Shown piece by piece: positions 47,501 through 50,993 of a DNA stretch of 64,000 nucleotides. The position numbers and the translations under genes were made by a program. Source of the stretch: Apostichopus japonicus (lineage: Eukaryota > Echinodermata > Holothuroidea > Aspidochirotida > Stichopodidae); NCBI RefSeq assembly GCF_037975245.1, contig NC_092578.1, positions 16,558,821 through 16,622,820 on the forward strand. Direction: 5' to 3'. The notes under the pieces are model-generated. The model made no database searches and was not told the origin of the DNA. It saw only the letters and a program-made list of their open reading frames with translations. How positions within the stretch are numbered: the stretch's first letter is position 1; every line of letters starts with the position of its first letter.

Positions 47501-49435
47501 ACTGATTTATTTGTTCTTTGTACTTGCGGTGTCATAGATAATCCCTCTTTTCTATTTCATTATTATTTGTGAAAAATTTCTTCTGGAAACATGTCATTTA
47601 TACACACATTATTATTTATTCAATATTTATCAATTCAATTTAGAATTGTTAGAATCAATTATATATGGTTACCACTAAAATAATTATAGTTTACGTTACT
47701 GCAGGAAACACCATAATACACCCCTTATCATTCAATATTTATCGATTCAATTTGAAAAATTGTTATAATCAAATTATTTATGGTTACCACTAATATATAT
47801 CTATATTGTCATTCATAGCTAGAAACACCAAAAGCACACATTATTCTTGAATATATATATTTATATAAATCAATTCCATTTTAGAATTCATCAGAAAATA
47901 AACGTTTATTCTATCACTGAATTACATAGTTGTGAACCCCATCATTCATTAATATTGATTACCAATGTAAAACACCATAAGCACCCGTTATTCTATAATA
48001 TATATATTTATATAAAGCCATTCCATTTAGAATTCATCAGAAAGAAACCTTTATTCTATCACAGAATTGATTCATGTGATGAGATAGTTGTGACCCCCTT
48101 CATTCGTTAATGTTAATTGCACATGTAAAACAACTGAGGTATGAATTTTGCACATGATAAGTATAAAGTAATATATATAAGTAATAAATACTGCGCTAAT
48201 GAGAAAAACTAATGAAACCTATTCAAATCAATTAGAATTAAATTAATTAGAACAAAGATATGACAGAAAATGTTAACTGGATTAAATAAAAAGAAGCCAT
48301 TTTCATCAGTTAATTTTTATTGCACTGTTGATTATATACAGGACTTTGCAATGTTGAATGAGTAACAAAGACATTTTTGTCCTCTTTAAATGGTAAGGAC
48401 AAAACTTTTTAAAGGAATTTTTATTTTCAACTAAAATATCATTCTTTGATTGTTCCTTTGTCTTTGGTGGGCTTTGACGTATTATTCTATGAATCATGAC
48501 CTCAAATTTTTTTTTTCGGTGATGGTTTATTGTAATTCCTTCAAATATAGAAATCATTATGCAATAAACATAACAAAAACATGATTCAAGCAGTGGTTCT
48601 GGTAAACTTGTGGCTACTTTCTTATTTGCAGTTTTTCTTTATTCATCATCACATAGTGCTTGTGTTTCTGCAATACTGTATAGATAATGACTTTGATGTG
48701 CCTTAACAGGATTGTTGATAAGTGTGTTTCTATGCAACTTGCACTCTTTTTTTTCTAAGATTCATCTTCTTATTATCCTATTCTCTTAAAAGACTGAGTC
48801 CCCCTCCCCCCACCCTCCCCCCCTGGTTTTAGCTCTTTCCTCGAGGTTGAAGGTCAACAATCATTTAGTCCCACATTTTTCGCATTTTTGCTGAAACGGC
48901 TGAAAGTTTTCTACTTAACCTTCCCATGCATTTTTCAACCCTCCATGTTATTCTGAGATATTCAAAAAAATATCCAGTTAGATAATCCAATTTTCTCTGT
49001 AGGTAAAAAAAACATGGATTTGATCACAGACAAAAATTCTTGTTGAAATATGAGCATGGGTTTACCAATCCCTAACACCATGCACACTGTGGGCTTCCAT
49101 GACTAATTACTGCAGTTACATCATACTGCTGGTGGTGAGCATATATTCAATGCAAGGCTTAGTATGTAGTAGGAAATACCGGTCCAGTTATTAAAATGAA
49201 ATGCTTCCTTGGTGATGGGCTCACTTTTTTTGAGGTTAAGGGTCGCTTGTGCTATATATGCCGTTTGTTTTTAAATATTTGCCTGACCCTATTGTTTTTG
49301 ATATTTTACGACCTTTGTTCTCTCCTAGGTCTGAAGAGTGAACCGTACCGAAGAGCGGACGGTATACGACGAAGTATACGAAGGAAGCAAGCGGTCATGA
49401 GACCGAGCATCACCTCGGAGGAAGTTGTGATCTAA
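1115..49435 (+). CDS. FMNL: FMNL-class formin (formin-like protein), 26 coding exons, 5' end outside window
   Basis: Diaphanous-related formin that nucleates and elongates unbranched actin filaments under Rho-family GTPase control. The 26 exons listed separately join without a frame break to 993 codons plus stop. Seen in order in the joined product: GBD/FH3 regulatory part (about residues 1-330, with the motifs [27 protein letters not shown] and [15 protein letters not shown]), coiled coil (about 331-400), FH1 polyproline (about 415-519), FH2 (about 521-905, with the GNYLN...RGSAYGF signature), a charged helical tail, and a DAD (DGAIENIIS followed by a basic stretch). Vertebrate FMNL2/3 are about 1,030-1,090 residues, so only the first short N-terminal exon(s), including the start codon, should lie to the left of the window. 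From family knowledge, DAD-FH3 contact autoinhibits the protein. Vertebrates have three paralogues; I cannot say which is closest, and a single ancestral invertebrate FMNL is likely. Confidence 0.95.
1380..2010. repeat. minisatellite, about 60-bp unit
   Basis: About ten imperfect copies of a unit built from acaagacttgaagcattga, gtacaagtaaaatatcac and ttggtataaagtacaattt. Lies in the intron after FMNL exon 1. The open minus-strand readings here only follow the repeat. Confidence 0.9.
2412..2492 (+). CDS. FMNL: FMNL exon 2 (GBD)
   Basis: 27 codons, phase 0/0, acceptor caacag and donor gtaagt. The product contains [14 protein letters not shown], matching the position of the HTYIQKLKGYLDP segment of vertebrate FMNL. 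The sequence is more divergent than the flanking exons. Confidence 0.88.
2493..4410. other. FMNL intron 2
   Basis: Ordinary AT-rich intron apart from the Penelope-like fragment near 3550-3910, listed separately. Confidence 0.5.
3554..3910 (-). mobile_element. possible Penelope-like element fragment with hammerhead-like motif
   Basis: On the minus strand (3700-3745) the order TGAAGA, a 6-bp stem AGATCC/GGATC(G) with a TGCT loop, then GAAACGTC recalls the hammerhead core found in Penelope-like retroelements of many marine animals. A 117-codon minus-strand opening surrounds it, without recognised domains. The base before TGA is T where the hammerhead core needs C, so activity is doubtful. Confidence 0.3.
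4411..4490 (+). CDS. FMNL: FMNL exon 3 (GBD/FH3)
   Basis: 26 codons plus two bases. Contains [13 protein letters not shown], a strongly conserved FMNL block. Acceptor ctcacag, donor gtaagt. A 10-kb intron follows, the longest before the alternative 3' exons. Confidence 0.93.
4803..5161. mobile_element. 359-bp MITE, CAGGGATGTGCCCA termini
   Basis: Perfect 14-bp terminal inverted repeat CAGGGATGTGCCCA, with ATATAT directly outside both ends (6-bp duplication, though low complexity). Subterminal GTGCTGGGCGG occurs three times near the right end. Non-autonomous, hAT-like by its CAGGG end. The short open readings in both strands are not genes. Confidence 0.75.
5976..6003. mobile_element. 28-bp perfect hairpin with 7-bp direct repeats
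   Basis: CAGGGAGTTGTT, loop ATGG, AACAACTCCCTG: 12-bp perfect arms. GTCAAAC stands immediately on each side (5969-5975 and 6004-6010; GTCAAACC if the boundary C is shared). Same end sequence as the hairpin at 58607. Confidence 0.6.
7059..7350. repeat. purine (GGGA/GAGG) tract
   Basis: Almost pure G/A on the + strand for about 290 bp, with irregular GGGAGG and GAGAGG words. The long Ser/Pro/Leu-rich minus-strand openings are only readings of this tract. Confidence 0.9.
9879..10186. repeat. minisatellite of GAAGTGTTGTTGG units
   Basis: About 20 irregular copies of a 12-15-bp unit (gaagtgttgttggg, gaggtgttattggg). The Gly/Val/Leu-rich open readings are repeat artefacts. Confidence 0.9.
12414..12461. 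repeat. TA dinucleotide run
   Basis: About 48 bp of TA with one AA interruption, about 110 bp after a 14-C run (12292-12305). Confidence 0.95.
14578..14661 (+). CDS. FMNL: FMNL exon 4 (FH3)
   Basis: Starts with one base completing the Gln codon split at exon 3, then [20 protein letters not shown], which is highly conserved in FMNL proteins. Ends with two bases of a Thr codon before gtaagt. Confidence 0.95.
14662..16084. other. FMNL intron 4
   Basis: Ordinary AT-rich sequence on the left. On the right lie the foldback element at 15690-15853 and a 25-bp hairpin at 15903 (ACTCTGGTCA, TACTG, TGACCAGAGT). Confidence 0.5.
15690..15853. mobile_element. foldback/MITE-like palindrome
   Basis: Arms of about 46 bp (15690-15735 and 15808-15853) are inverted copies with a few mismatches; each contains GGGTTAATC, CGGTCTAGC and GCGTTACTCAC. 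Between them is an inner hairpin, GATGCACTCGGGC / GCCCTCGTGCATC. A further half-copy in direct orientation stands at about 15557-15582. No clear target duplication found. Confidence 0.65.
16085..16235 (+). CDS. FMNL: FMNL exon 5 (FH3)
   Basis: 151 bp ending in phase 0. The first part is a variable, Ser/Lys/Gly-rich linker, and the end is [17 protein letters not shown], a conserved FMNL signature. The linker is shorter than in vertebrate FMNL2. Donor is gtacgt. Confidence 0.95.
16394..17551. mobile_element. 1,158-bp non-autonomous hAT-type element
   Basis: Starts CAGGGTTGG and ends CCAACCCTG, with a perfect 8-bp target duplication CTCAGAGA at 16386-16393 and 17552-17559. Subterminal zones are packed with GGTTTAAACC and TTTTGACC/GGTCAAAA words in both orientations. 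No transposase seen; the two short internal openings show no known domain. Lies in FMNL intron 5. hAT assignment rests on the CAGGG end and the 8-bp duplication. Confidence 0.88.
17710..18482. repeat. direct duplication, two copies of about 200 bp
   Basis: 17710-17909 and 18288-18482 share long identical blocks (ACCTTACTGGTGCACTCC, CATACACAAAGGAAATACA and the GGGCAGAGGAC area), 578 bp apart. It could be an old local duplication or paired ends of a small element; nothing coding lies between. Confidence 0.8.
19020..19285. repeat. short tandem of TTGGTGCCCCTCCTTAGA
   Basis: Four to five imperfect copies around 19165-19250, enclosed by weak CAGGGCCTGTAGACAG / CCTGGCTATGGG ends that resemble a decayed CAGTGGCGTAGCCAGG-type MITE. 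No target duplication found. Confidence 0.35.
19664..19740 (+). CDS. FMNL: FMNL exon 6 (FH3 armadillo)
   Basis: 25 codons plus two bases, reading [20 protein letters not shown]. Matches [22 protein letters not shown] of the family. Acceptor tttgcag, donor gtgaga. Confidence 0.93.
20183..20595. repeat. TA / TATC microsatellite
   Basis: About 410 bp of TA dinucleotide with interspersed ATCTATATCTAT and ACACACA, and a repeated GAAGATA(G)ACACACA word at 20269 and 20395. All Tyr/Ile openings in both strands are artefacts. Confidence 0.97.
21342..21435 (+). CDS. FMNL: FMNL exon 7 (FH3 armadillo)
   Basis: One base completes Arg, then [20 protein letters not shown], nearly identical to vertebrate FMNL. 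Acceptor ttattag, donor gtaagt. Confidence 0.96.
21700..21777 (+). CDS. FMNL: FMNL exon 8 (FH3 armadillo)
   Basis: 26 codons, phase 0/0, containing [20 protein letters not shown]. Matches the KQRFEKLMEHF...NIDFM block. The donor is the less usual gtttgt. Confidence 0.93.
22394..22504 (+). CDS. FMNL: FMNL exon 9 (FH3 armadillo)
   Basis: 37 codons, phase 0/0. Contains [18 protein letters not shown] and [11 protein letters not shown], conserved across FMNL proteins. Acceptor atgcag, donor gtaagc. Confidence 0.96.
22660..22925. repeat. minisatellite of about 65 bp with G run
   Basis: Four copies of AACAAACTGGTGTC, TTTTAGTCCCAAAATTATC and a G-run (up to 19 G at 22894-22912) followed by TGATCCTTGCTTATA. 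Lies in the intron after FMNL exon 9. Confidence 0.85.
22994..23075 (+). repeat. tRNA-derived SINE-like fragment
   Basis: AGTCGGTAGAGCA resembles a tRNA A-box area and GGTTCGGATCC (23046-23056) a B box, with GAATCCCCGAGGTCACT between. The A box is imperfect and no acceptor stem closes, so it is not a tRNA gene. The piece after the B box (aaaagttctttgctcttatcc) is similar to that of the fragment at 33511. Confidence 0.55.
24206..24355 (+). CDS. FMNL: FMNL exon 10 (FH3, dimerisation helix)
   Basis: 50 codons, phase 0/0. Contains [20 protein letters not shown] and [12 protein letters not shown], nearly invariant in the family. Acceptor cttag, donor gtaagg. Confidence 0.96.
24894..24995 (+). CDS. 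FMNL: FMNL exon 11 (coiled coil)
   Basis: 34 codons, phase 0/0, rich in Gln, Leu, Glu and Lys ([20 protein letters not shown]). Corresponds to the helical linker after FH3 in FMNL proteins. Acceptor ttgcag, donor gtaaga. Confidence 0.9.
24996..28208. other. FMNL intron 11
   Basis: 3.2 kb, AT-rich, with a 14-G run ending at 26160. Several short openings with no known domain. Nothing further recognised. Confidence 0.5.
28209..28404 (+). CDS. FMNL: FMNL exon 12 (coiled coil end and FH1 start)
   Basis: 65 codons plus one base. The first half is helical and charged ([20 protein letters not shown]); then comes a Gly-rich stretch and the first proline run (FPPPPPGLG). Acceptor ttgcag, donor gtaagt. 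Low conservation is expected in this part of formins. Confidence 0.88.
28901..29170 (+). CDS. FMNL: FMNL exon 13 (FH1 polyproline)
   Basis: Two bases complete a Gly codon; 89 codons and one base follow. Several runs of 8-12 prolines are separated by GG or MGGA, the profilin-actin binding FH1. The + strand is the coding strand: the phase matches both neighbours, whereas the complement (Gly-rich) and other frames (Thr/Ser- or His-rich) are simply readings of the same CCX repeat. Repeat-length variation between individuals is likely. Confidence 0.93.
29171..30000. other. FMNL intron 13
   Basis: About 830 bp. Ordinary intron; no repeat or coding segment recognised. Confidence 0.5.
30001..30125 (+). 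CDS. FMNL: FMNL exon 14 (FH2 lasso)
   Basis: Completes a Ser codon, then [18 protein letters not shown] and [10 protein letters not shown]. This is the FH2 lasso/linker start, containing the conserved tryptophan. Acceptor tatcag, donor gtattt. Confidence 0.96.
30364..30566 (+). CDS. FMNL: FMNL exon 15 (FH2 linker and knob)
   Basis: 67 codons plus two bases. [13 protein letters not shown] is followed by a Lys-rich linker, then [18 protein letters not shown], equivalent to the family's LLEANRAKNLAITLRK, the conserved FH2 knob with its key Ile. Donor gtaagt. Confidence 0.95.
30580..31000. repeat. minisatellite of about 85 bp
   Basis: About four to five copies of GTGCTGGGCTTGTGGACAGG, GGTATGTTAAGATGTG and GTGTGGACTAATGAGGATAG in the intron after FMNL exon 15. 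Copies weaken toward the right. Confidence 0.85.
31501..31648 (+). CDS. FMNL: FMNL exon 16 (FH2)
   Basis: Completes a Gly codon, then 49 codons with [20 protein letters not shown] and [10 protein letters not shown]. Aligns with [20 protein letters not shown] of FMNL2. Donor gtttgt. Confidence 0.95.
32311..32379. repeat. perfect 18-bp inverted repeat
   Basis: CCTGCAGCAATGCTGCAT (32311-32328) and its exact complement (32362-32379) with a 33-nt loop. In FMNL intron 16. No flanking duplication seen. Confidence 0.8.
32498..32662. mobile_element. 165-bp MITE, CAGG(G/C)ATGAGC termini
   Basis: Left end CAGGCATGAGC and right-end complement CAGGGATGAGC (10 of 11 match), with AAAGAG immediately outside both ends. 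Same end type and same 6-bp duplication length as the element at 4803. Only 95 bp from the FMNL exon 17 acceptor. Confidence 0.7.
32758..32844 (+). CDS. FMNL: FMNL exon 17 (FH2)
   Basis: 29 codons, phase 0/0: [20 protein letters not shown]. Equivalent to IERLMQKMTIMAFIGNF. Preceded by a strong CTCCTC-rich pyrimidine tract, donor gtaagt. Confidence 0.94.
33132..33496. mobile_element. 365-bp hAT-type MITE
   Basis: Ends CAAGGGCGTAGGAA and TTCCTATGCCACTG (imperfect inverted repeat), perfect 8-bp target duplication GTTAACCA at 33124-33131 and 33497-33504. Internally a roughly 30-bp word (CACCAAATTGCATCT...) is repeated. No coding capacity. It sits in FMNL intron 17, next to a SINE-like piece. Confidence 0.88.
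33511..33595 (+). repeat. tRNA-derived SINE-like fragment
   Basis: ATAGCTGTTTGTAGAGCA (A-box area) and AGTTCAAATCC (B box, 33556-33566) with GAGATCACT between, then aaaaacattcattgcttttttcc. Shares GAG(A/G)TCACT(A/G)GTTC and the tail with the fragment at 22994. It ends 40 bp before FMNL exon 18, and its T-rich tail supplies pyrimidines upstream of that acceptor. Confidence 0.55.
33636..33704 (+). CDS. FMNL: FMNL exon 18 (FH2)
   Basis: 23 codons, phase 0/0: [20 protein letters not shown] then LLE. Matches the ...IIAASVSIKSSQKLKKILE block. Acceptor tccag, donor gtaaaa. Confidence 0.94.
34425..34505 (+). CDS. FMNL: FMNL exon 19 (FH2 signature)
   Basis: 27 codons, phase 0/0. Encodes the best conserved FH2 signature, [18 protein letters not shown]. 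The donor gtgagt merges directly into a GTGAG-rich minisatellite in the intron. Confidence 0.97.
34506..35035. repeat. purine minisatellite of GTGAGAGGGGAAGGGG units
   Basis: More than 15 copies of a roughly 25-bp unit (GGGGTGAGAGGGGAAGGGGCAGA) starting directly at the splice donor of FMNL exon 19. The Pro/Ser/Leu-rich minus-strand openings of up to 204 codons are repeat artefacts. Confidence 0.93.
35385..35514 (+). CDS. FMNL: FMNL exon 20 (FH2)
   Basis: 43 codons plus one base: [19 protein letters not shown], nearly identical to vertebrate FMNL, then a less conserved helix ending YVDKAAN. Donor gtaaat. Confidence 0.97.
36195..36358 (+). CDS. FMNL: FMNL exon 21 (FH2 post domain)
   Basis: Completes a Val codon, then 54 codons with [20 protein letters not shown] and [18 protein letters not shown]. 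Aligns with VSLENVLLDVKELQRGM and LKEFILNNEGKLKKLQDD. Donor gtaagt. Confidence 0.95.
36430..37320. repeat. CTACTGT-rich tract with 153-bp higher-order repeat
   Basis: Pyrimidine-rich tract of CTACTCTGTACTGT words. Within it TACTGTATGCTTTCTGTTCT recurs at 36871, 37024 and 37177, giving a 153-bp period. As 153 is divisible by 3 it leaves openings of 229 and 148 codons, Leu/Ser/Tyr/Cys-rich, which I regard as artefacts. Confidence 0.9.
37340..37575. repeat. minisatellite of about 65 bp
   Basis: Two full and one to two partial copies of AAAGTACGAGCACCAAACCA, CAAATGCAAGTACAAATATG and AGTACCTACCTTCAGAG. Adjoins the 153-bp array. Confidence 0.85.
37814..37915 (+). CDS. FMNL: FMNL exon 22 (FH2 end)
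   Basis: 34 codons, phase 0/0: [20 protein letters not shown] then [13 protein letters not shown]. Matches DAFDDVVKYFGENPKTTPP...FVRFVKAYK. Acceptor ttcacag, donor gtaagt. Confidence 0.96.
37916..39245. other. FMNL intron 22
   Basis: 1.3 kb; CCCCCTC tract near 38695 and four copies of CTGACTTAT(C) around 38970-39020. Nothing else recognised. Confidence 0.5.
39246..39284 (+). CDS. FMNL: FMNL exon 23 (C-terminal helix micro-exon)
   Basis: A 13-codon exon, phase 0/0, reading [13 protein letters not shown] between cgcag and gtgaga. Matches the KQAEEENELRKKQE segment that follows FH2. It is in frame whether included or skipped. Confidence 0.85.
39285..41976. other. FMNL intron 23
   Basis: 2.7 kb. 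An area at 39490-39760 (GGGTGTTCAAACCTTTTTT...) resembles hAT-type ends but I could not close it. The rest is ordinary AT-rich intron with two A-runs near 41390 and 41430. Confidence 0.45.
41977..42054 (+). CDS. FMNL: FMNL exon 24 (C-terminal helix)
   Basis: 26 codons, phase 0/0, rich in Gln/Lys/Ala ([20 protein letters not shown]). Corresponds to the charged helix between FH2 and DAD. Acceptor caacag, donor gtaaag. The tandem caacagcaag leaves a small choice of acceptor. Confidence 0.85.
42661..42751 (+). CDS. FMNL: FMNL exon 25 (DAD core)
   Basis: 30 codons plus one base: [17 protein letters not shown] followed by [10 protein letters not shown]. This is the diaphanous autoregulatory domain core (family GAIEDIIT). 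Donor gtaata, followed at once by an AAT trinucleotide run. The phase-1 end fits both candidate last exons. Confidence 0.94.
43550..44100. repeat. minisatellite of about 26 bp
   Basis: About 20 copies of ACACATAGCAAGTTGTGTGT followed by TCATCT, TCAAGA or TTAAGT. Each unit can fold on ACACA/TGTGT. It ends about 280 bp before the candidate short FMNL last exon. Confidence 0.95.
44384..44418 (+). CDS. FMNL: FMNL candidate alternative last exon (short tail)
   Basis: After a good tract and tttcag, the phase required by exon 25 gives [11 protein letters not shown] and a stop. The short basic tail keeps the hydrophobic-then-basic pattern of a DAD. Vertebrate FMNL genes also have alternative C-termini, one of which contains AKRG. 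An AATAAA lies about 860 bp downstream. It remains unproven; the short length means chance is possible. Confidence 0.4.
45275..45280 (+). terminator. possible poly(A) signal for the short FMNL form
   Basis: AATAAA about 860 bp downstream of the stop of the candidate short last exon. It is the first one I found following that stop in this AT-rich stretch, so its weight is low. Confidence 0.2.
47580..48135. repeat. degenerate tandem repeat of about 130-160 bp
   Basis: Four diverged copies carrying CATTATTATT..., TCAATTTAGAATT, GGTTACCACTAA or GATTACCAATG, and AAACACCATAA. The last two copies also share TTTATTCTATCAC and CATAGTTGTGA. Confidence 0.75.
49329..49435 (+). CDS. FMNL: FMNL last exon (DAD basic tail)
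   Basis: Two bases complete a Gly codon, then [20 protein letters not shown] and a tail ending EEVVI and TAA. Matches the vertebrate FMNL C-terminus LRNQPYRRADAVRRSVRRR. With exon 25 it forms the DAD plus basic region. Acceptor tcctag. Confidence 0.95.
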
Positions 49436-49439
49436 GGTC

Positions 49440-50035
49440 GCAGGCGGCAGGCTTTGATTGGACTACTACAGTTACCTATGAGTCGGTGGTAATTTAAAAG
49501 ATGACCTTTGTTTTGGTGACATCCACAGTTACCTAGAAATCAGTGGTATGGTACTCAAGCAGGCTCTGATGAGACTGCAGTCACCTGTGTGTGCCGCCGG
49601 TAATCAAAGGCAGCGAGCTTTGGTTATGGTGTAGCTACCTACAAGTTGATTCATATCTGAGAAGACTACTGTAACCTATATGTCAATGTTAACTTACGGT
49701 AGCAGGCTTTGATGGTTAGCTATAAATCAGTGGTAGCATGACGTGATAAGGTCTTAGTTACCTGAAGTGATCCAAGGAAACAGACTTTGATCAAGTTTGT
49801 TACCTGGCAGTCAGTGATAAATTAAAGCTGCACACTTGGATTAAACCGCAAGTTAACATATGAGATGTACTTGAAGGCAGGAGACTGGTGAGACCATAGT
49901 TGACTCGTTAGTCAGTGTCAGATTAAAAACAACAGGCTGTGATTTAAACATCAGTTACCTCTTAGTCACTGGTAATTTACAGAAGAGCCTAATTATGAAA
50001 CCATAGTTACCTATGTGTCAGAGGTAACTAAATAA
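49440..50035 (+). repeat. degenerate roughly 50-nt tandem repeat in FMNL 3' UTR
   Basis: About ten copies with the order GCAGGCTTTGAT, then CAGTTACCTATGAGTCAGTG, then GTAATTTAAAG. GTTACCT or a close variant recurs throughout. The array begins within a few nt of the stop codon. Confidence 0.7.
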
Positions 50036-50231
50036 CAAAGGAATAGTAAACATACCTAAATCTGACCCTGAATGAAAGTGGTTTTTATCTTCTTCCACTG
50101 TTATCTTGATTAGCAAAGAATTTCAAACAAAAGAGCAATTGTTAAGAGAGCATCTTTAAGACATTGTTATCTGGTCTAAGCTTGAAGTATGCTTAAAGCT
50201 GGCAAAAGATTGAAATGGTTAGTTAGATAAT

Positions 50232-50242
50232 AATAAAATAAA
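50232..50242 (+). terminator. FMNL: poly(A) signals of FMNL
   Basis: Two overlapping AATAAA hexamers about 800 nt after the stop, followed within 40 nt by a TG/T-rich stretch (gtgttttatttttctc) as expected downstream of a cleavage site. Confidence 0.55.
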
Positions 50243-50817
50243 AACAAAATTGTCTAAGAAATTGTGTTTTATTTTTCTCTCTTTGTCATCTCTAAGACAT
50301 TACTATACATTTTGGTGTTTTTTTAGACAGATCATCATGTGATACAGTGTTGTAACCAGTCACGACTCAATTGAGTCAATAAAAATTGAAGCCACTGGAA
50401 GAAACTTTGTGAAATTTTTAAGAGATAAACAGTGACGGGAGCCAGTCATTTGACCTGACGAGGAAATGAAGTGACTAGATAGAACTTTGATATCATCAAT
50501 CCTTGTATTGATGAGCTGTTGTTTTAAATATAAAATACTGCTTTGAAGCGATATGTGGACGGTGAGGTACCTGTTAATAAAATGCCTCTTTCGAGTGTGA
50601 TATTGTAATGAAAGGTATCTTAATTCCATCATTCAAAATGCCTACAGTCTCCTGATTGTCACAGCCGATTGGTTCCTACTACAAAGATAGCTGTTGGATT
50701 TCAACGTGGATGTTTAAGTCTGTTGATAGTGGCATGACATGATCTCTCTGGTCTCTGATGTTACATTACAGACTCAACTGTTTGTGTGTCATTGAGTGGC
50801 AAGTTTGATATGAAAGT

Positions 50818-50993
50818 GAAAACCTTGTAAAAATACTAAACGTAATGCTTGGATTATATTAAAAGTTGGTCTGTAGACCCACTTTGTAAGACAAGACAGT
50901 GTTCGCAGTTGGTCAGGCGATCGCAGAATTCCTGCATTTTATCTAGAGGGTCCCACAAAAATATTTTCTCTTGGGGGAAATTTCCCGCCACAA
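50818..50993. repeat. dispersed repeat, copy 1
   Basis: About 176 bp starting GAAAACCTTGTAAAAATACT and containing GACAGTGTTCGCAGTTGGTC. About 80 percent like 54118-54292, same orientation. Confidence 0.8.

Larger units (their letters stand above)
44419..49328. other. FMNL intron 25, right part
   Basis: AT-rich. Contains an unrecognised opening of 154 codons (44635-45099), G-rich runs near 45400 and 47340, and the degenerate repeats at 47580-48135. No FMNL exon other than those listed was found. Confidence 0.45.
49436..50242 (+). other. FMNL: FMNL 3' UTR
   Basis: Sequence from the stop codon to overlapping AATAAA hexamers at 50232 and 50237. Much of it (49440 to about 50035) is a degenerate roughly 50-nt repeat carrying GTTACCT and GCAGGCTTTGAT words, described separately. 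The end is inferred from the poly(A) signals only. Confidence 0.6.
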
